A stretch of 64,000 bases of DNA from Anthopleura xanthogrammica. Taxonomy: Eukaryota; Cnidaria; Anthozoa; Actiniaria; Actiniidae. Of the stretch, positions 39,489-51,226 are shown one piece after another. Under the pieces are notes generated by a model. The model saw nothing but the letters and a program-made list of their open reading frames with translations. It had not been told where the DNA came from and made no database searches. The stretch lies in assembly GCA_964019055.1 (NCBI GenBank), contig OZ025222.1, positions 5,390,746-5,454,745 of the forward strand, in the 5' to 3' direction. Positions within the stretch are counted from its first letter, which is position 1, and every line of letters begins with the position of its first letter. The position numbers and the translations under genes are program-made.

Positions 39489-39817
39489 AAAGAAAATTCT
39501 CAGCAAAATTCCAATTTTGTCAGCAAAAAACAGTTTTTTTGACCAAAAAGCACCTTTTCTCAGCCAAAACCCCATTTTTTTTCGCCAAAACGTCGTGTTT
39601 TTATCTTGTGAGGTCTTTTCAGGAGCAAAAAGTGGTGGTTTCAGCAAACAGGTCCTACCGTCAGCGAAAAACCTAGTTTTGAGAGCCAAAATGGCCATTT
39701 TTCAGTTTTTTGGGCTAAAAAGGTTTTTTTTCTAGCAAAACAGTGTTTTTGACACCCAAAATGTGCTTTTCTCGCCCAAAAGGTGCGTTTAGCAGTGAAA
39801 AAGTGGTGTTTTGGGCC
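39489..39817 (+). repeat. Representative consensus monomer (329 bp)
   Basis: This copy carries the majority base at every common variable site: 'tttttttgacc' rather than 'ttttttggacc', 'cagcaaaatt' rather than 'cagccaaatt', and 'gctaaaaagg' rather than 'gctgaaaagg' or 'gctaaaaagc'. It is therefore a good reference. By hand count it holds about 127 G or C bases (39%). It contains seven CpG dinucleotides: in ttCGcc, aaCGtCGtg (two), acCGtc, agCGaa, ctCGcc and tgCGtt. It contains one TGGCCA site inside the 14-bp perfect palindrome aaaatggccatttt (phases about 199-212). Its length is close to twice a 165-bp nucleosome repeat, but no half-monomer duplication is visible, so a dinucleosomal origin is only a guess. 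Confidence 0.95.
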
Positions 39818-39829
39818 AAAGAAAATTCT
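39501..39829 (+). repeat. Internal ~21-bp degenerate sub-repeats of the monomer (about 15 per unit)
   Basis: Read from phase 13, the unit splits into blocks that begin with cagc, agcc, cgcc or accc, continue with A4-A6, then 3-6 variable bases, then T3-T8. Examples are 'cagcaaaattccaattttgt', 'ccaaaaagcaccttttct', 'acccaaaatgtgcttttct' and 'cgcccaaaaggtgcgttt'. Block lengths are 20, 22, 18, 22, 37, 22, 20, 22, 29, 21, 20, 19, 18, 24 and 15, which sum to 329. The 37-bp and 29-bp blocks look like one and a half to two fused units. The inference is that the monomer grew from tandem copies of an ancestral oligomer of about 21 bp, diverged, and was then amplified as a 329-bp unit. Each block is an imperfect dyad, with A-run and T-run centres about 9-11 bp apart. 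Confidence 0.8.
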
Positions 39830-41912
39830 CAGCAAAATTCCAATTTTGTCAGCAAAAAACAGTTTTTTTGACCAAAAAGCACCTTTTCTCAGCCAAAACC
39901 CCATTTTTTTTCGCCAAAACGTCGTGTTTTTATCTTGTGAGGTCTTTTCAGGAGCAAAAAGTGGTGGTTTCAGCAAACAGGTCCTACCGTCAGCGAAAAA
40001 CCTAGTTTTGAGAGCCAAAATGGCCATTTTTCAGTTTTTTGGGCTAAAAAGGTTTTTTTTCTAGCAAAACAGTGTTTTTGACACCCAAAATGTGCTTTTC
40101 TCGCCCAAAAGGTGCGTTTAGCAGTGAAAAAGTGGTGTTTTGGGCCAAAGAAAATTCTCAGCAAAATTCCAATTTTGTCAGCAAAAAACAGTTTTTTTGA
40201 CCAAAAAGCACCTTTTCTCAGCCAAAACCCCATTTTTTTTCGCCAAAACGTCGTGTTTTTATCTTGTGAGGTCTTTTCAGGAGCAAAAAGTGGTGGTTTC
40301 AGCAAACAGGTCCTACCGTCAGCGAAAAACCTAGTTTTGAGAGCCAAAATGGCCATTTTTCAGTTTTTTGGGCTAAAAAGGTTTTTTTTCTAGCAAAACA
40401 GTGTTTTTGACACCCAAAATGTGCTTTTCTCGCCCAAAAGGTGCGTTTAGCAGTGAAAAAGTGGTGTTTTGGGCCAAAGAAAATTCTCAGCAAAATTCCA
40501 ATTTTGTCAGCAAAAAACAGTTTTTTTGACCAAAAAGCACCTTTTCTCAGCCAAAACCCCATTTTTTTTCGCCAAAACGTCGTGTTTTTATCTTGTGAGG
40601 TCTTTTCAGGAGCAAAAAGTGGTGGTTTCAGCAAACAGGTCCTACCGTCAGCGAAAAACCTAGTTTTGAGAGCCAAAATGGCCATTTTTCAGTTTTTTGG
40701 GCTAAAAAGGTTTTTTTTCTAGCAAAACAGTGTTTTTGACACCCAAAATGTGCTTTTCTCGCCCAAAAGGTGCGTTTAGCAGTGAAAAAGTGGTGTTTTG
40801 GGCCAAAGAAAATTCTCAGCAAAATTCCAATTTTGTCAGCAAAAAACAGTTTTTTTGACCAAAAAGCACCTTTTCTCAGCCAAAACCCCATTTTTTTTCG
40901 CCAAAACGTCGTGTTTTTATCTTGTGAGGTCTTTTCAGGAGCAAAAAGTGGTGGTTTCAGCAAACAGGTCCTACCGTCAGCGAAAAACCTAGTTTTGAGA
41001 GCCAAAATGGCCATTTTTCAGTTTTTTGGGCTAAAAAGGTTTTTTTTCTAGCAAAACAGTGTTTTTGACACCCAAAATGTGCTTTTCTCGCCCAAAAGGT
41101 GCGTTTAGCAGTGAAAAAGTGGTGTTTTGGGCCAAGGAAAATTCTCAGCAAAATTCCAATTTTGTCAGCAAAAAACAGTTTTTTTGACCAAAAAGCACCT
41201 TTTCTCAGCCAAAACCCCATTTTTTTTCGCCAAAACGTCGTGTTTTTATCTTGTGAGGTCTTTTCAGGAGCAAAAAGTGGTGGTTTCAGCAAACAGGTCC
41301 TACCGTCAGCGAAAAACCTAGTTTTGAGAGCCAAAATGGCCATTTTTCAGTTTTTTGGGCTGAAAAGCTTTTTTTTCTAGCAAAACAGTGTTTTTGACAC
41401 CCAAAATGTGCTTTTCTCGCCCAAAAGGTGCGTTTAGCAGTGAAAAAGTGGTGTTTTGGGCCAAAGAAAATTCTCAGCAAAATTCCAATTTTGTCAGCAA
41501 AAAACAGTTTTTTTGACCAAAAAGCACCTTTTCTCAGCCAAAACCCCATTTTTTTTCGCCAAAACGTCGTGTTTTTATCTTGTGAGGTCTTTTCAGGAGC
41601 AAAAAGTGGTGGTTTCAGCAAACAGGTCCTACCGTCAGCGAAAAACCTAGTTTTGAGAGCCAAAATGGCCATTTTTCAGTTTTTTGGGCTAAAAAGGTTT
41701 TTTTTCTAGCAAAACAGTGTTTTTGACACCCAAAATGTGCTTTTCTCGCCCAAAAGGTGCGTTTAGCAGTGAAAAAGTGGTGTTTTGGGCCAAAGAAAAT
41801 TCTCAGCAAAATTCCAATTTTGTCAGCAAAAAACAGTTTTTTTGACCAAAAAGCACCTTTTCTCAGCCAAAACCCCATTTTTTTTCGCCAAAACGTCGTG
41901 TTTTTATCTTGT

Positions 41913-43893
41913 GAGGTTTTTTCAGGAGCAAAAAGTGGTGGTTTCAGCAAACAGGTCCTACCGTCAGCGAAAAACCTAGTTTTGAGAGCCAAAATGGCCA
42001 TTTTTCAGTTTTTTGGGCTAAAAAGCTTTTTTTTCTAGCAAAATAGTGTTTTTGACACCCAAAATGTGCTTTTCTCGCCCAAAAGGTGCGTTTAGCAGTG
42101 AAAAAGTGGTGTTTTGGGCCAAAGAAAATTCTCAGCAAAATTCCAATTTTGTCAGCAAAAAACAGTTTTTTTGACCAAAAAGCACCTTTTCTCAGCCAAA
42201 ACCCCATTTTTTTTCGCCAAAACGTCGTGTTTTTATCTTGTGAGGTCTTTTCAGGAGCAAAAAGTGGTGGTTTCAGCAAACAGGTCCTACCGTCAGCGAA
42301 AAACCTAGTTTTGAGAGCCAAAATGGCCATTTTTCAGTTTTTTGGGCTAAAAAGGTTTTTTTTCTAGCAAAACAGTGTTTTTGACACCCAAAATGTGCTT
42401 TTCTCGCCCAAAAGGGGCGTTTAGCAGTGAAAAAGTGGTGTTTTGGGCCAAAGAAAATTCTCAGCAAAATTCCAATTTTGTCAGCAAAAAACAGTTTTTT
42501 TGACCAAAAAGCACCTTTTCTCAGCCAAAACCCCATTTTTTTTCGCCAAAACGTCGTGTTTTTATCTTGTGAGGTCTTTTCAGGAGCAAAAAGTGGTGGT
42601 TTCAGCAAACAGGTCCTACCGTCAGCGAAAAACCTAGTTTTGAGAGCCAAAATGGCCATTTTTCAGTTTTTTGGGCTAAAAAGGTTTTTTTTCTAGCAAA
42701 ACAGTGTTTTTGACACCCAAAATGTGCTTTTCTCGCCAAAAAGGTGCGTTTAGCAGTGAAAAAGTGGTGTTTTGGGCCAAAGAAAATTCTCAGCAAAATT
42801 CCAATTTTGTCAGCAAAAAACAGTTTTTTTGACCAAAAAGCACCTTTTCTCAGCCAAAACCCCATTTTTTTTCGCCAAAACGTCGTGTTTTTATCTTGTG
42901 AGGTTTTTTCAGGAACAAAAAGTGGTGGTTTCAGCAAACAGGTCCTACCGTCAGCGAAAAACCTAGTTTTGAGAGCCAAAATGGCCATTTTTCAGTTTTT
43001 TGGGCTAAAAAGGTTTTTTTTCTAGCAAAACAGTGTTTTTGACACCCAAAATGTGCTTTTCTCGCCCAAAAGGTGCGTTTAGCAGTGAAAAAGTGGTGTT
43101 TTGGGCCAAAGAAAATTCTCAGCAAAATTCCAATTTTGTCAGCAAAAAACAGTTTTTTTGACCAAAAAGCACCTTTTCTCAGCCAAAACCCCATTTTTTT
43201 TCGCCAAAACGTCGTGTTTTTATCTTGTGAGGTCTTTTCAGGAGCAAAAAGTGGTGGTTTCAGCAAACAGGTCCTACCGTCAGCGAAAAACCTAGTTTTG
43301 AGAGCCAAAATGGCCATTTTTCAGTTTTTTGGGCTAAAAAGCTTTTTTTTCTAGCAAAACAGTGTTTTTGACACCCAAAATGTGCTTTTCTCGCCCAAAA
43401 GGTGCGTTTAGCAGTGAAAAAGTGGTGTTTTGGGCCAAAGAAAATTCTCAGCAAAATTCCAATTTTGTCAGCAAAAAACAGTTTTTTTGACCAAAAAGCA
43501 CCTTTTCTCAGCCAAAACCCCATTTTTTTTCGCCAAAACGTCGTGTTTTTATCTTGTGAGGTCTTTTCAGGAGCAAAAAGTGGTGGTTTCAGCAAACAGG
43601 TCCTACCGTCAGCGAAAAACCTAGTTTTGAGAGCCAAAATGGCCATTTCTCAGTTTTTTGGGCTAAAAAGGTTTTTTTTCTAGCAAAACAGTGTTTTTGA
43701 CACCCAAAATGTGCTTTTCTCGCCCAAAAGGTGCGTTTAGCAGTGAAAAAGTGGTGTTTTGGGCCAAAGAAAATTCTCAGCAAAATTCCAATTTTGTCAG
43801 CAAAAAACAGTTTTTTTGACCAAAAAGCACCTTTTCTCAGCCAAAACCCCATTTTTTTTCGCCAAAACGTCGTGTTTTTATCTTGTGAGGTTT
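41913..43893 (+). repeat. Variant 'gaggttttttcagg' at every third unit (987-bp spacing)
   Basis: The C-to-T change in 'gaggtcttttcagg' is seen at 41913, 42900 and 43887, exactly 987 bases (three units) apart each time. It also occurs upstream at 37965 and 38622. This suggests a three-unit higher-order repeat of at least three copies, but the intervening units do not all share other markers (only some have AAGCTT), so support is moderate. Confidence 0.45.
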
Positions 43894-44213
43894 TTTCAGG
43901 AGCAAAAAGTGGTGGTTTCAGCAAACAGGTCCTACCATCAGCGAAAAACCTAGTTTTGAGAGCCAAAATGGCCATTTTTCAGTTTTTTGGGCTAAAAAGG
44001 TTTTTTTTCTAGCAAAACAGTGTTTTTGACACCCAAAATGTGCTTTTCTCGCCCAAAAGGTGCGTTTAGCAGTGAAAAAGTGGTGTTTTGGGCCAAAGAA
44101 AATTCTCAGCCAAATTCCAATTTTGTCAGCAAAAAACAGTTTTTTTGACCAAAAAGCACCTTTTCTCAGCCAAAACCCCATTTTTTTTCGCCAAAACGTC
44201 GTGTTTTTATCTT

Positions 44214-44700
44214 GTGAGGTCTTTTCAGGAGCAAACAGTGGTGGTTTCAGCAAACAGGTCCTACCGTCAGCGAAAAACCTAGTTTTGAGAGCCAAAATGG
44301 CCATTTTTCAGTTTTTTGGGCTGAAAAGGTTTTTTTTCTAGCAAAACAGTGTTTTTGACACCCAAAATGTGCTTTTCTCGCCCAAAAGGTGCGTTTAGCA
44401 GTGAAAAAGTGGTGTTTTGGGCCAAAGAAAATTCTCAGCCAAATTCCAATTTTGTCAGCAAAAAACAGTTTTTTGGACCAAAAAGCACCTTTTCTCAGCC
44501 AAAACCCCATTTTTTTTCGCCAAAACGTCGTGTTTTTATCTTGTGAGGTCTTTTCAGGAGCAAACAGTGGTGGTTTCAGCAAACAGGTCCTACCGTCAGC
44601 GAAAAACCTAGTTTTGAGAGCCAAAATGGCCATTTTTCAGTTTTTTGGGCTGAAAAGGTTTTTTTTCTAGCAAAACAGTGTTTTTGACACCCAAAATGTG
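44214..44700 (+). repeat. Single-unit tandem duplication with 'gcaaacagtgg'
   Basis: Two adjacent units both carry 'gagcaaacagtgg' in place of 'gagcaaaaagtgg' (starting near 44229 and 44558), both carry 'gctgaaaagg', and both carry 'cagccaaatt' just upstream. The three shared changes at one-period spacing indicate duplication of one monomer. The two then differ at the common 'tttttttgacc'/'ttttttggacc' site. Confidence 0.65.
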
Positions 44701-47700
44701 CTTTTCTCGCCCAAAAGGTGCGTTTAGCAGTGAAAAAGTGGTGTTTTGGGCCAAAGAAAATTCTCAGCAAAATTCCAATTTTGTCAGCAAAAAACAGTTT
44801 TTTTGACCAAAAAGCACCTTTTCTCAGCCAAAACCCCATTTTTTTTTGCCAAAACGTCGTGTTTTTATCTTGTGAGGTCTTTTCAGGAGCAAAAAGTGGT
44901 GGTTTCAGCAAACAGGTCCTACCGTCAGCGAAAAACCTAGTTTTGAGAGCCAAAATGGCCATTTTTCAGTTTTTTGGGCTAAAAAGGTTTTTTTTCTAGC
45001 AAAACAGTGTTTTTGACACCCAAAATGTGCTTTTCTCGCCCAAAAGGTGCGTTTAGCAGTGAAAAAGTGGTGTTTTGGGCCAAAGAAAATTCTCAGCCAA
45101 ATTCCAATTTTGTCAGCAAAAAACAGTTTTTTTGACCAAAAAGCACCTTTTCTCAGCCAAAACCCCATTTTTTTTCGCCAAAACGTCGTGTTTTTATCTT
45201 GTGAGGTCTTTTCAGGAGCAAAAAGTGGTGGTTTCAGCAAACAGGTCCTACCGTCAGCGAAAAACCTAGTTTTGAGAGCCAAAATGGCCATTTTTCAGTT
45301 TTTTGGGCTAAAAAGGTTTTTTTTCTAGCAAAACAGTGTTTTTGACACCCAAAATGTGCTTTTCTCGCCCAAAAGGTGCGTTTAGCAGTGAAAAAGTGGT
45401 GTTTTGGGCCAAAGAAAATTCTCAGCAAAATTCCAATTTTGTCAGCAAAAAACAGTTTTTTTGACCAAAAAGCACCTTGTCTCAGCCAAAACCCCATTTT
45501 TTTTGGCCAAAACGTCGTGTTTTTATCTTGTGAGGTCTTTTCAGGAGCAAAAAGTGGTGGTTTCAGCAAACAGGTCCTACCGTCAGCGAAAAACCTAGTT
45601 TTGAGAGCCAAAATGGCCATTTTTCAGTTTTTTGGGCTAAAAAGCTTTTTTTTCTAGCAAAACAGTGTTTTTGACACCCAAAATGTGCTTTTCTCGCCCA
45701 AAAGGTGCGTTTAGCAGTGAAAAAGTGGTGTTTTGGGCCAAAGAAAATTCTCAGCAAAATTCCAATTTTGTCAGCAAAAAACAGTTTTTTTGACCAAAAA
45801 GCACCTTTTCTCAGCCAAAACCCCATTTTTTTTCGCCAAAACGTCGTGTTTTTATCTTGTGAGGTCTTTTCAGGAGCAAAAAGTGGTGGTTTCAGCAAAC
45901 AGGTCCTACCGTCAGCGAAAAACCTAGTTTTGAGAGCCAAAATGGCCATTTTTCAGTTTTTTGGGCTAAAAAGGTTTTTTTTCTAGCAAAACAGTGTTTT
46001 TGACACCCAAAATGTGCTTTTCTCGCCCAAAAGGTGCGTTTAGCAGTGAAAAAGTGGTGTTTTGGGCCAAAGAAAATTCTCAGCAAAATTCCAATTTTGT
46101 CAGCAAAAAACAGTTTTTTTGACCAAAAAGCACCTTTTCTCAGCCAAAACCCCATTTTTTTTCGCCAAAACGTCGTGTTTTTATCTTGTGAGGTCTTTTC
46201 AGGAGCAAAAAGTGGTGGTTTCAGCAAACAGGTCCTACCGTCAGCGAAAAACCTAGTTTTGAGAGCCAAAATGGCCATTTTTCAGTTTTTTGGGCTAAAA
46301 AGGTTTTTTTTCTAGCAAAACAGTGTTTTTGACACCCAAAATGTGCTTTTCTCGCCCAAAAGGTGCGTTTAGCAGTGAAAAAGTGGTGTTTTGGGCCAAA
46401 GAAAATTCTCAGCCAAATTCCAATTTTGTCAGCAAAAAACAGTTTTTTTGACCAAAAAGCACCTTTTCTCAGCCAAAACCCCATTTTTTTTCGCCAAAAC
46501 GTCGTGTTTTTATCTTGTGAGGTCTTTTCAGGAGCAAAAAGTGGTGGTTTCAGCAAACAGGTCCTACCGTCAGCGAAAAACCTAGTTTTGAGAGCCAAAA
46601 TGGCCATTTTTCAGTTTTTTGGGCTAAAAAGGTTTTTTTTCTAGCAAAACAGTGTTTTTGACACCCAAAATGTGCTTTTCTCGCCCAAAAGGTGCGTTTA
46701 GCAGTGAAAAAGTGGTGTTTTGGGCCAAAGAAAATTCTCAGCAAAATTCCAATTTTGTCAGCAAAAAACAGTTTTTTTGACCAAAAAGCACCTTTTCTCA
46801 GCCAAAACCCCATTTTTTTTCGCCAAAACGTCGTGTTTTTATCTTGTGAGGTCTTTTCAGGAGCAAAAAGTGGTGGTTTCAGCAAACAGGTCCTACCGTC
46901 AGCGAAAAACCTAGTTTTGAGAGCCAAAATGGCCATTTTTCAGTTTTTTGGGCTAAAAAGGTTTTTTTTTAGCAAAACAGTGTTTTTGACACCCAAAATG
47001 TGCTTTTCTCGCCCAAAAGGTGCGTTTAGCAGTGAAAAAGTGGTGTTTTGGGCCAAAGAAAATTCTCAGCAAAATTCCAATTTTGTCAGCAAAAAACAGT
47101 TTTTTTGACCAAAAAGCACCTTTTCTCAGCCAAAACCCCATTTTTTTTCGCCAAAACGTCGTGTTTTTATCTTGTGAGGTCTTTTCAGGAGCAAAAAGTG
47201 GTGGTTTCAGCAAACAGGTCCTACCGTCAGCGAAAAACCTAGTTTTGAGAGCCAAAATGGCCATTTTTCAGTTTTTTGGGCTAAAAAGGTTTTTTTTCTA
47301 GCAAAACAGTGTTTTTGACACCCAAAATGTGCTTTTCTCGCCCAAAAGGTGCGTTTAGCAGTGAAAAAGTGGTGTTTTGGGCCAAAGAAAATTCTCAGCA
47401 AAATTCCAATTTTGTCAGCAAAAAACAGTTTTTTTGACCAAAAAGCACCTTTTCTCAGCCAAAACCCCATTTTTTTTCGCCAAAACGTCGTGTTTTTATC
47501 TTGTGAGGTCTTTTCAGGAGCAAAAAGTGGTGGTTTCAGCAAACAGGTCCTACCGTCAGCGAAAAACCTAGTTTTGAGAGCCAAAATGGCCATTTTTCAG
47601 TTTTTTGGGCTAAAAAGGTTTTTTTTCTAGCAAAACAGTGTTTTTGACACCCAAAATGTGCTTTTCTCGCCCAAAAGGTGCGTTTAGCAGTGAAAAAGTG

Positions 47701-50700
47701 GTGTTTTGGGCCAAAGAAAATTCTCAGCAAAATTCCAATTTTGTCAGCAAAAAACAGTTTTTTTGACCAAAAAGCACCTTTTCTCAGCCAAAACCCCATT
47801 TTTTTTCGCCAAAACGTCGTGTTTTTATCTTGTGAGGTCTTTTCAGGAGCAAAAAGTGGTGGTTTCAGCAAACAGGTCCTACCGTCAGCGAAAAACCTAG
47901 TTTTGAGAGCCAAAATGGCCATTTTTCAGTTTTTTGGGCTAAAAAGCTTTTTTTTCTAGCAAAACAGTGTTTTTGACACCCAAAATGTGCTTTTCTCGCC
48001 CAAAAGGTGCGTTTAGCAGTGAAAAAGTGGTGTTTTGGGCCAAAGAAAATTCTCAGCAAAATTCCAATTTTGTCAGCAAAAAACAGTTTTTTTGACCAAA
48101 AAGCACCTTTTCTCAGCCAAAACCCCATTTTTTTTCGCCAAAACGTCGTGTTTTTATCTTGTGAGGTCTTTTCAGGAGCAAAAAGTGGTGGTTTCAGCAA
48201 ACAGGTCCTACCGTCAGCGAAAAACCTAGTTTTGAGAGCCAAAATGGCCATTTTTCAGTTTTTTGGGCTAAAAAGGTTTTTTTTCTAGCAAAACAGTGTT
48301 TTTGACACCCAAAATGTGCTTTTCTCGCCCAAAAGGTGCGTTTAGCAGTGAAAAAGTGGTGTTTTGGGCCAAAGAAAATTCTCAGCAAAATTCCAATTTT
48401 GTCAGCAAAAAACAGTTTTTTTGACCAAAAAGCACCTTTTCTCAGCCAAAACCCCATTTTTTTTCGCCAAAACGTCGTGTTTTTATCTTGTGAGGTCTTT
48501 TCAGGAGCAAAAAGTGGTGGTTTCAGCAAACAGGTCCTACCGTCAGCGAAAAACCTAGTTTTGAGAGCCAAAATGGCCATTTTTCAGTTTTTTGGGCTAA
48601 AAAGCTTTTTTTTCTAGCAAAACAGTGTTTTTGACACCCAAAATGTGCTTTTCTCGCCCAAAAGGTGCGTTTAGCAGTGAAAAAGTGGTGTTTTGGGCCA
48701 AAGAAAATTCTCAGCAAAATTCCAATTTTGTCAGCAAAAAACAGTTTTTTTGACCAAAAAGCACCTTTTCTCAGCCAAAACCCCATTTTTTTTCGCCAAA
48801 ACGTCGTGTTTTTATCTTGTGAGGTCTTTTCAGGAGCAAAAAGTGGTGGTTTCAGCAAACAGGTCCTACCGTCAGCGAAAAACCTAGTTTTGAGAGCCAA
48901 AATGGCCATTTTTCAGTTTTTTGGGCTAAAAAGTTTTTTTTTCTAGCAAAACAGTGTTTTTGACACCCAAAATGTGCTTTTCTCGCCCAAAAGGTGCGTT
49001 TAGCAGTGAAAAAGTGGTGTTTTGGGCCAAAGAAAATTCTCAGCAAAATTCCAATTTTGTCAGCAAAAAACAGTTTTTTTGACCAAAAAGCACCTTTTCT
49101 CAGCCAAAACCCCATTTTTTTTTGCCAAAACGTCGTGTTTTTATCTTGTGAGGTCTTTTCAGGAGCAAAAAGTGGTGGTTTCAGCAAACAGGTCCTACCG
49201 TCAGCGAAAAACCTAGTTTTGAGAGCCAAAATGGCCATTTTTCAGTTTTTTGGGCTAAAAAGCTTTTTTTTCTAGCACAACAGTGTTTTTGACACCCAAA
49301 ATGTGCTTTTCTCGCCCAAAAGGTGCGTTTAGCAGTGAAAAAGTGGTGTTTTGGGCCAAAGAAAATTCTCAGCAAAATTCCAATTTTGTCAGCAAAAAAC
49401 AGTTTTTTTGACCAAAAAGCACCTTTTCTCAGCCAAAACCCCATTTTTTTTCGCCAAAACGTCGTGTTTTTATCTTGTGAGGTCTTTTCAGGAGCAAAAA
49501 GTGGTGGTTTCAGCAAACAGGTCCTACCGTCAGCGAAAAACCTAGTTTTGAGAGCCAAAATGGCCATTTTTCAGTTTTTTGGGCTAAAAAGGTTTTTTTT
49601 CTAGCAAAACAGTGTTTTTGACACCCAAAATGTGCTTTTCTCGCCCAAAAGGTGCGTTTAGCAGTGAAAAAGTGGTGTTTTGGGCCAAAGAAAATTCTCA
49701 GCAAAATTCCAATTTTGTCAGCAAAAAACAGTTTTTTTGACCAAAAAGCACCTTTTCTCAGCCAAAACCCCATTTTTTTTCGCCAAAACGTCGTGTTTTT
49801 ATCTCGTGAGGTCTTTTCAGGAGCAAAAAGTGGTGGTTTCAGCAAACAGGTCCTACCGTCAGCGAAAAACCTAGTTTTGAGAGCCAAAATGGCCATTTTT
49901 CAGTTTTTTGGGCTAAAAAGGTTTTTTTTCTAGCAAAACAGTGTTTTTGACACCCAAAATGTGCTTTTCTCGCCCAAAAGGTGCGTTTAGCAGTGAAAAA
50001 GTGGTGTTTTGGGCCAAAGAAAATTCTCAGCAAAATTCCAATTTTGTCAGCAAAAAACAGTTTTTTTGACCAAAAAGCACCTTTTCTCAGCCAAAACCCC
50101 ATTTTTTTCGCCAAAACGTCGTGTTTTTATCTCGTGAGGTCTTTTCAGGAGCAAAAAGTGGTGGTTTCAGCAAACAGGTCCTACCGTCAGCGAAAAACCT
50201 AGTTTTGAGAGCCAAAATGGCCATTTTTCAGTTTTTTGGGCTAAAAAGGTTTTTTTTCTAGCAAAACAGTGTTTTTGACACCCAAAATGTGCTTTTCTCG
50301 CCCAAAAGGTGCGTTTAGCAGTGAAAAAGTGGTGTTTTGGGCCAAAGAAAATTCTCAGCAAAATTCCAATTTTGTCAGCAAAAAACAGTTTTTTTGACCA
50401 AAAAGCACCTTTTCTCAGCCAAAACCCCATTTTTTTTCGCCAAAACGTCGTGTTTTTATCTTGTGAGGTCTTTTCAGGAGCAAAAAGTGGTGGTTTCAGC
50501 AAACAGGTCCTACCGTCAGCGAAAAACCTAGTTTTGAGAGCCAAAATGGCCATTTTTCAGTTTTTTGGGCTAAAAAGGTTTTTTTTCTAGCAAAACAGTG
50601 TTTTTGACACCCAAAATGTGCTTTTCTCGCCCAAAAGGTGCGTTTAGCAGTGAAAAAGTGGTGTTTTGGGCCAAAGAAAATTCTCAGCAAAATTCCAATT

Positions 50701-51226
50701 TTGTCAGCAAAAAACAGTTTTTTTGACCAAAAAGCACCTTTTCTCAGCCAAAACCCCATTTTTTTTCGCCAAAACGTCGTGTTTTTATCTTGTGAGGTCT
50801 TTTCAGGAGCAAAAAGTGGTGGTTTCAGCAAACAGGTCCTACCGTCAGCGAAAAACCTAGTTTTGAGAGCCAAAATGGCCATTTTTCAGTTTTTTGGGCT
50901 GAAAAGCTTTTTTTTCTAGCAAAACAGTGTTTTTGACACCCAAAATGTGCTTTTCTCGCCCAAAAGGTGCGTTTAGCAGTGAAAAAGTGGTGTTTTGGGC
51001 CAAAGAAAATTCTCAGCAAAATTCCAATTTTGTCAGCAAAAAACAGTTTTTTTGACCAAAAAGCACCTTTTCTCAGCCAAAACCCCATTTTTTTTCGCCA
51101 AAACGTCGTGTTTTTATCTTGTGAGGTCTTTTCAGGAGCAAAAAGTGGTGGTTTCAGCAAACAGGTCCTACCGTCAGCGAAAAACCTAGTTTTGAGAGCC
51201 AAAATGGCCATTTTTCAGTTTTTTGG

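Noticed and set aside
39489..39817. Monomer as a dimer of two ~165-bp halves
   Set aside because: Comparison of the halves shows only the general sub-repeat similarity; the best internal match (phases 55-94 with 266-302) is offset by 211 bp and not 164.
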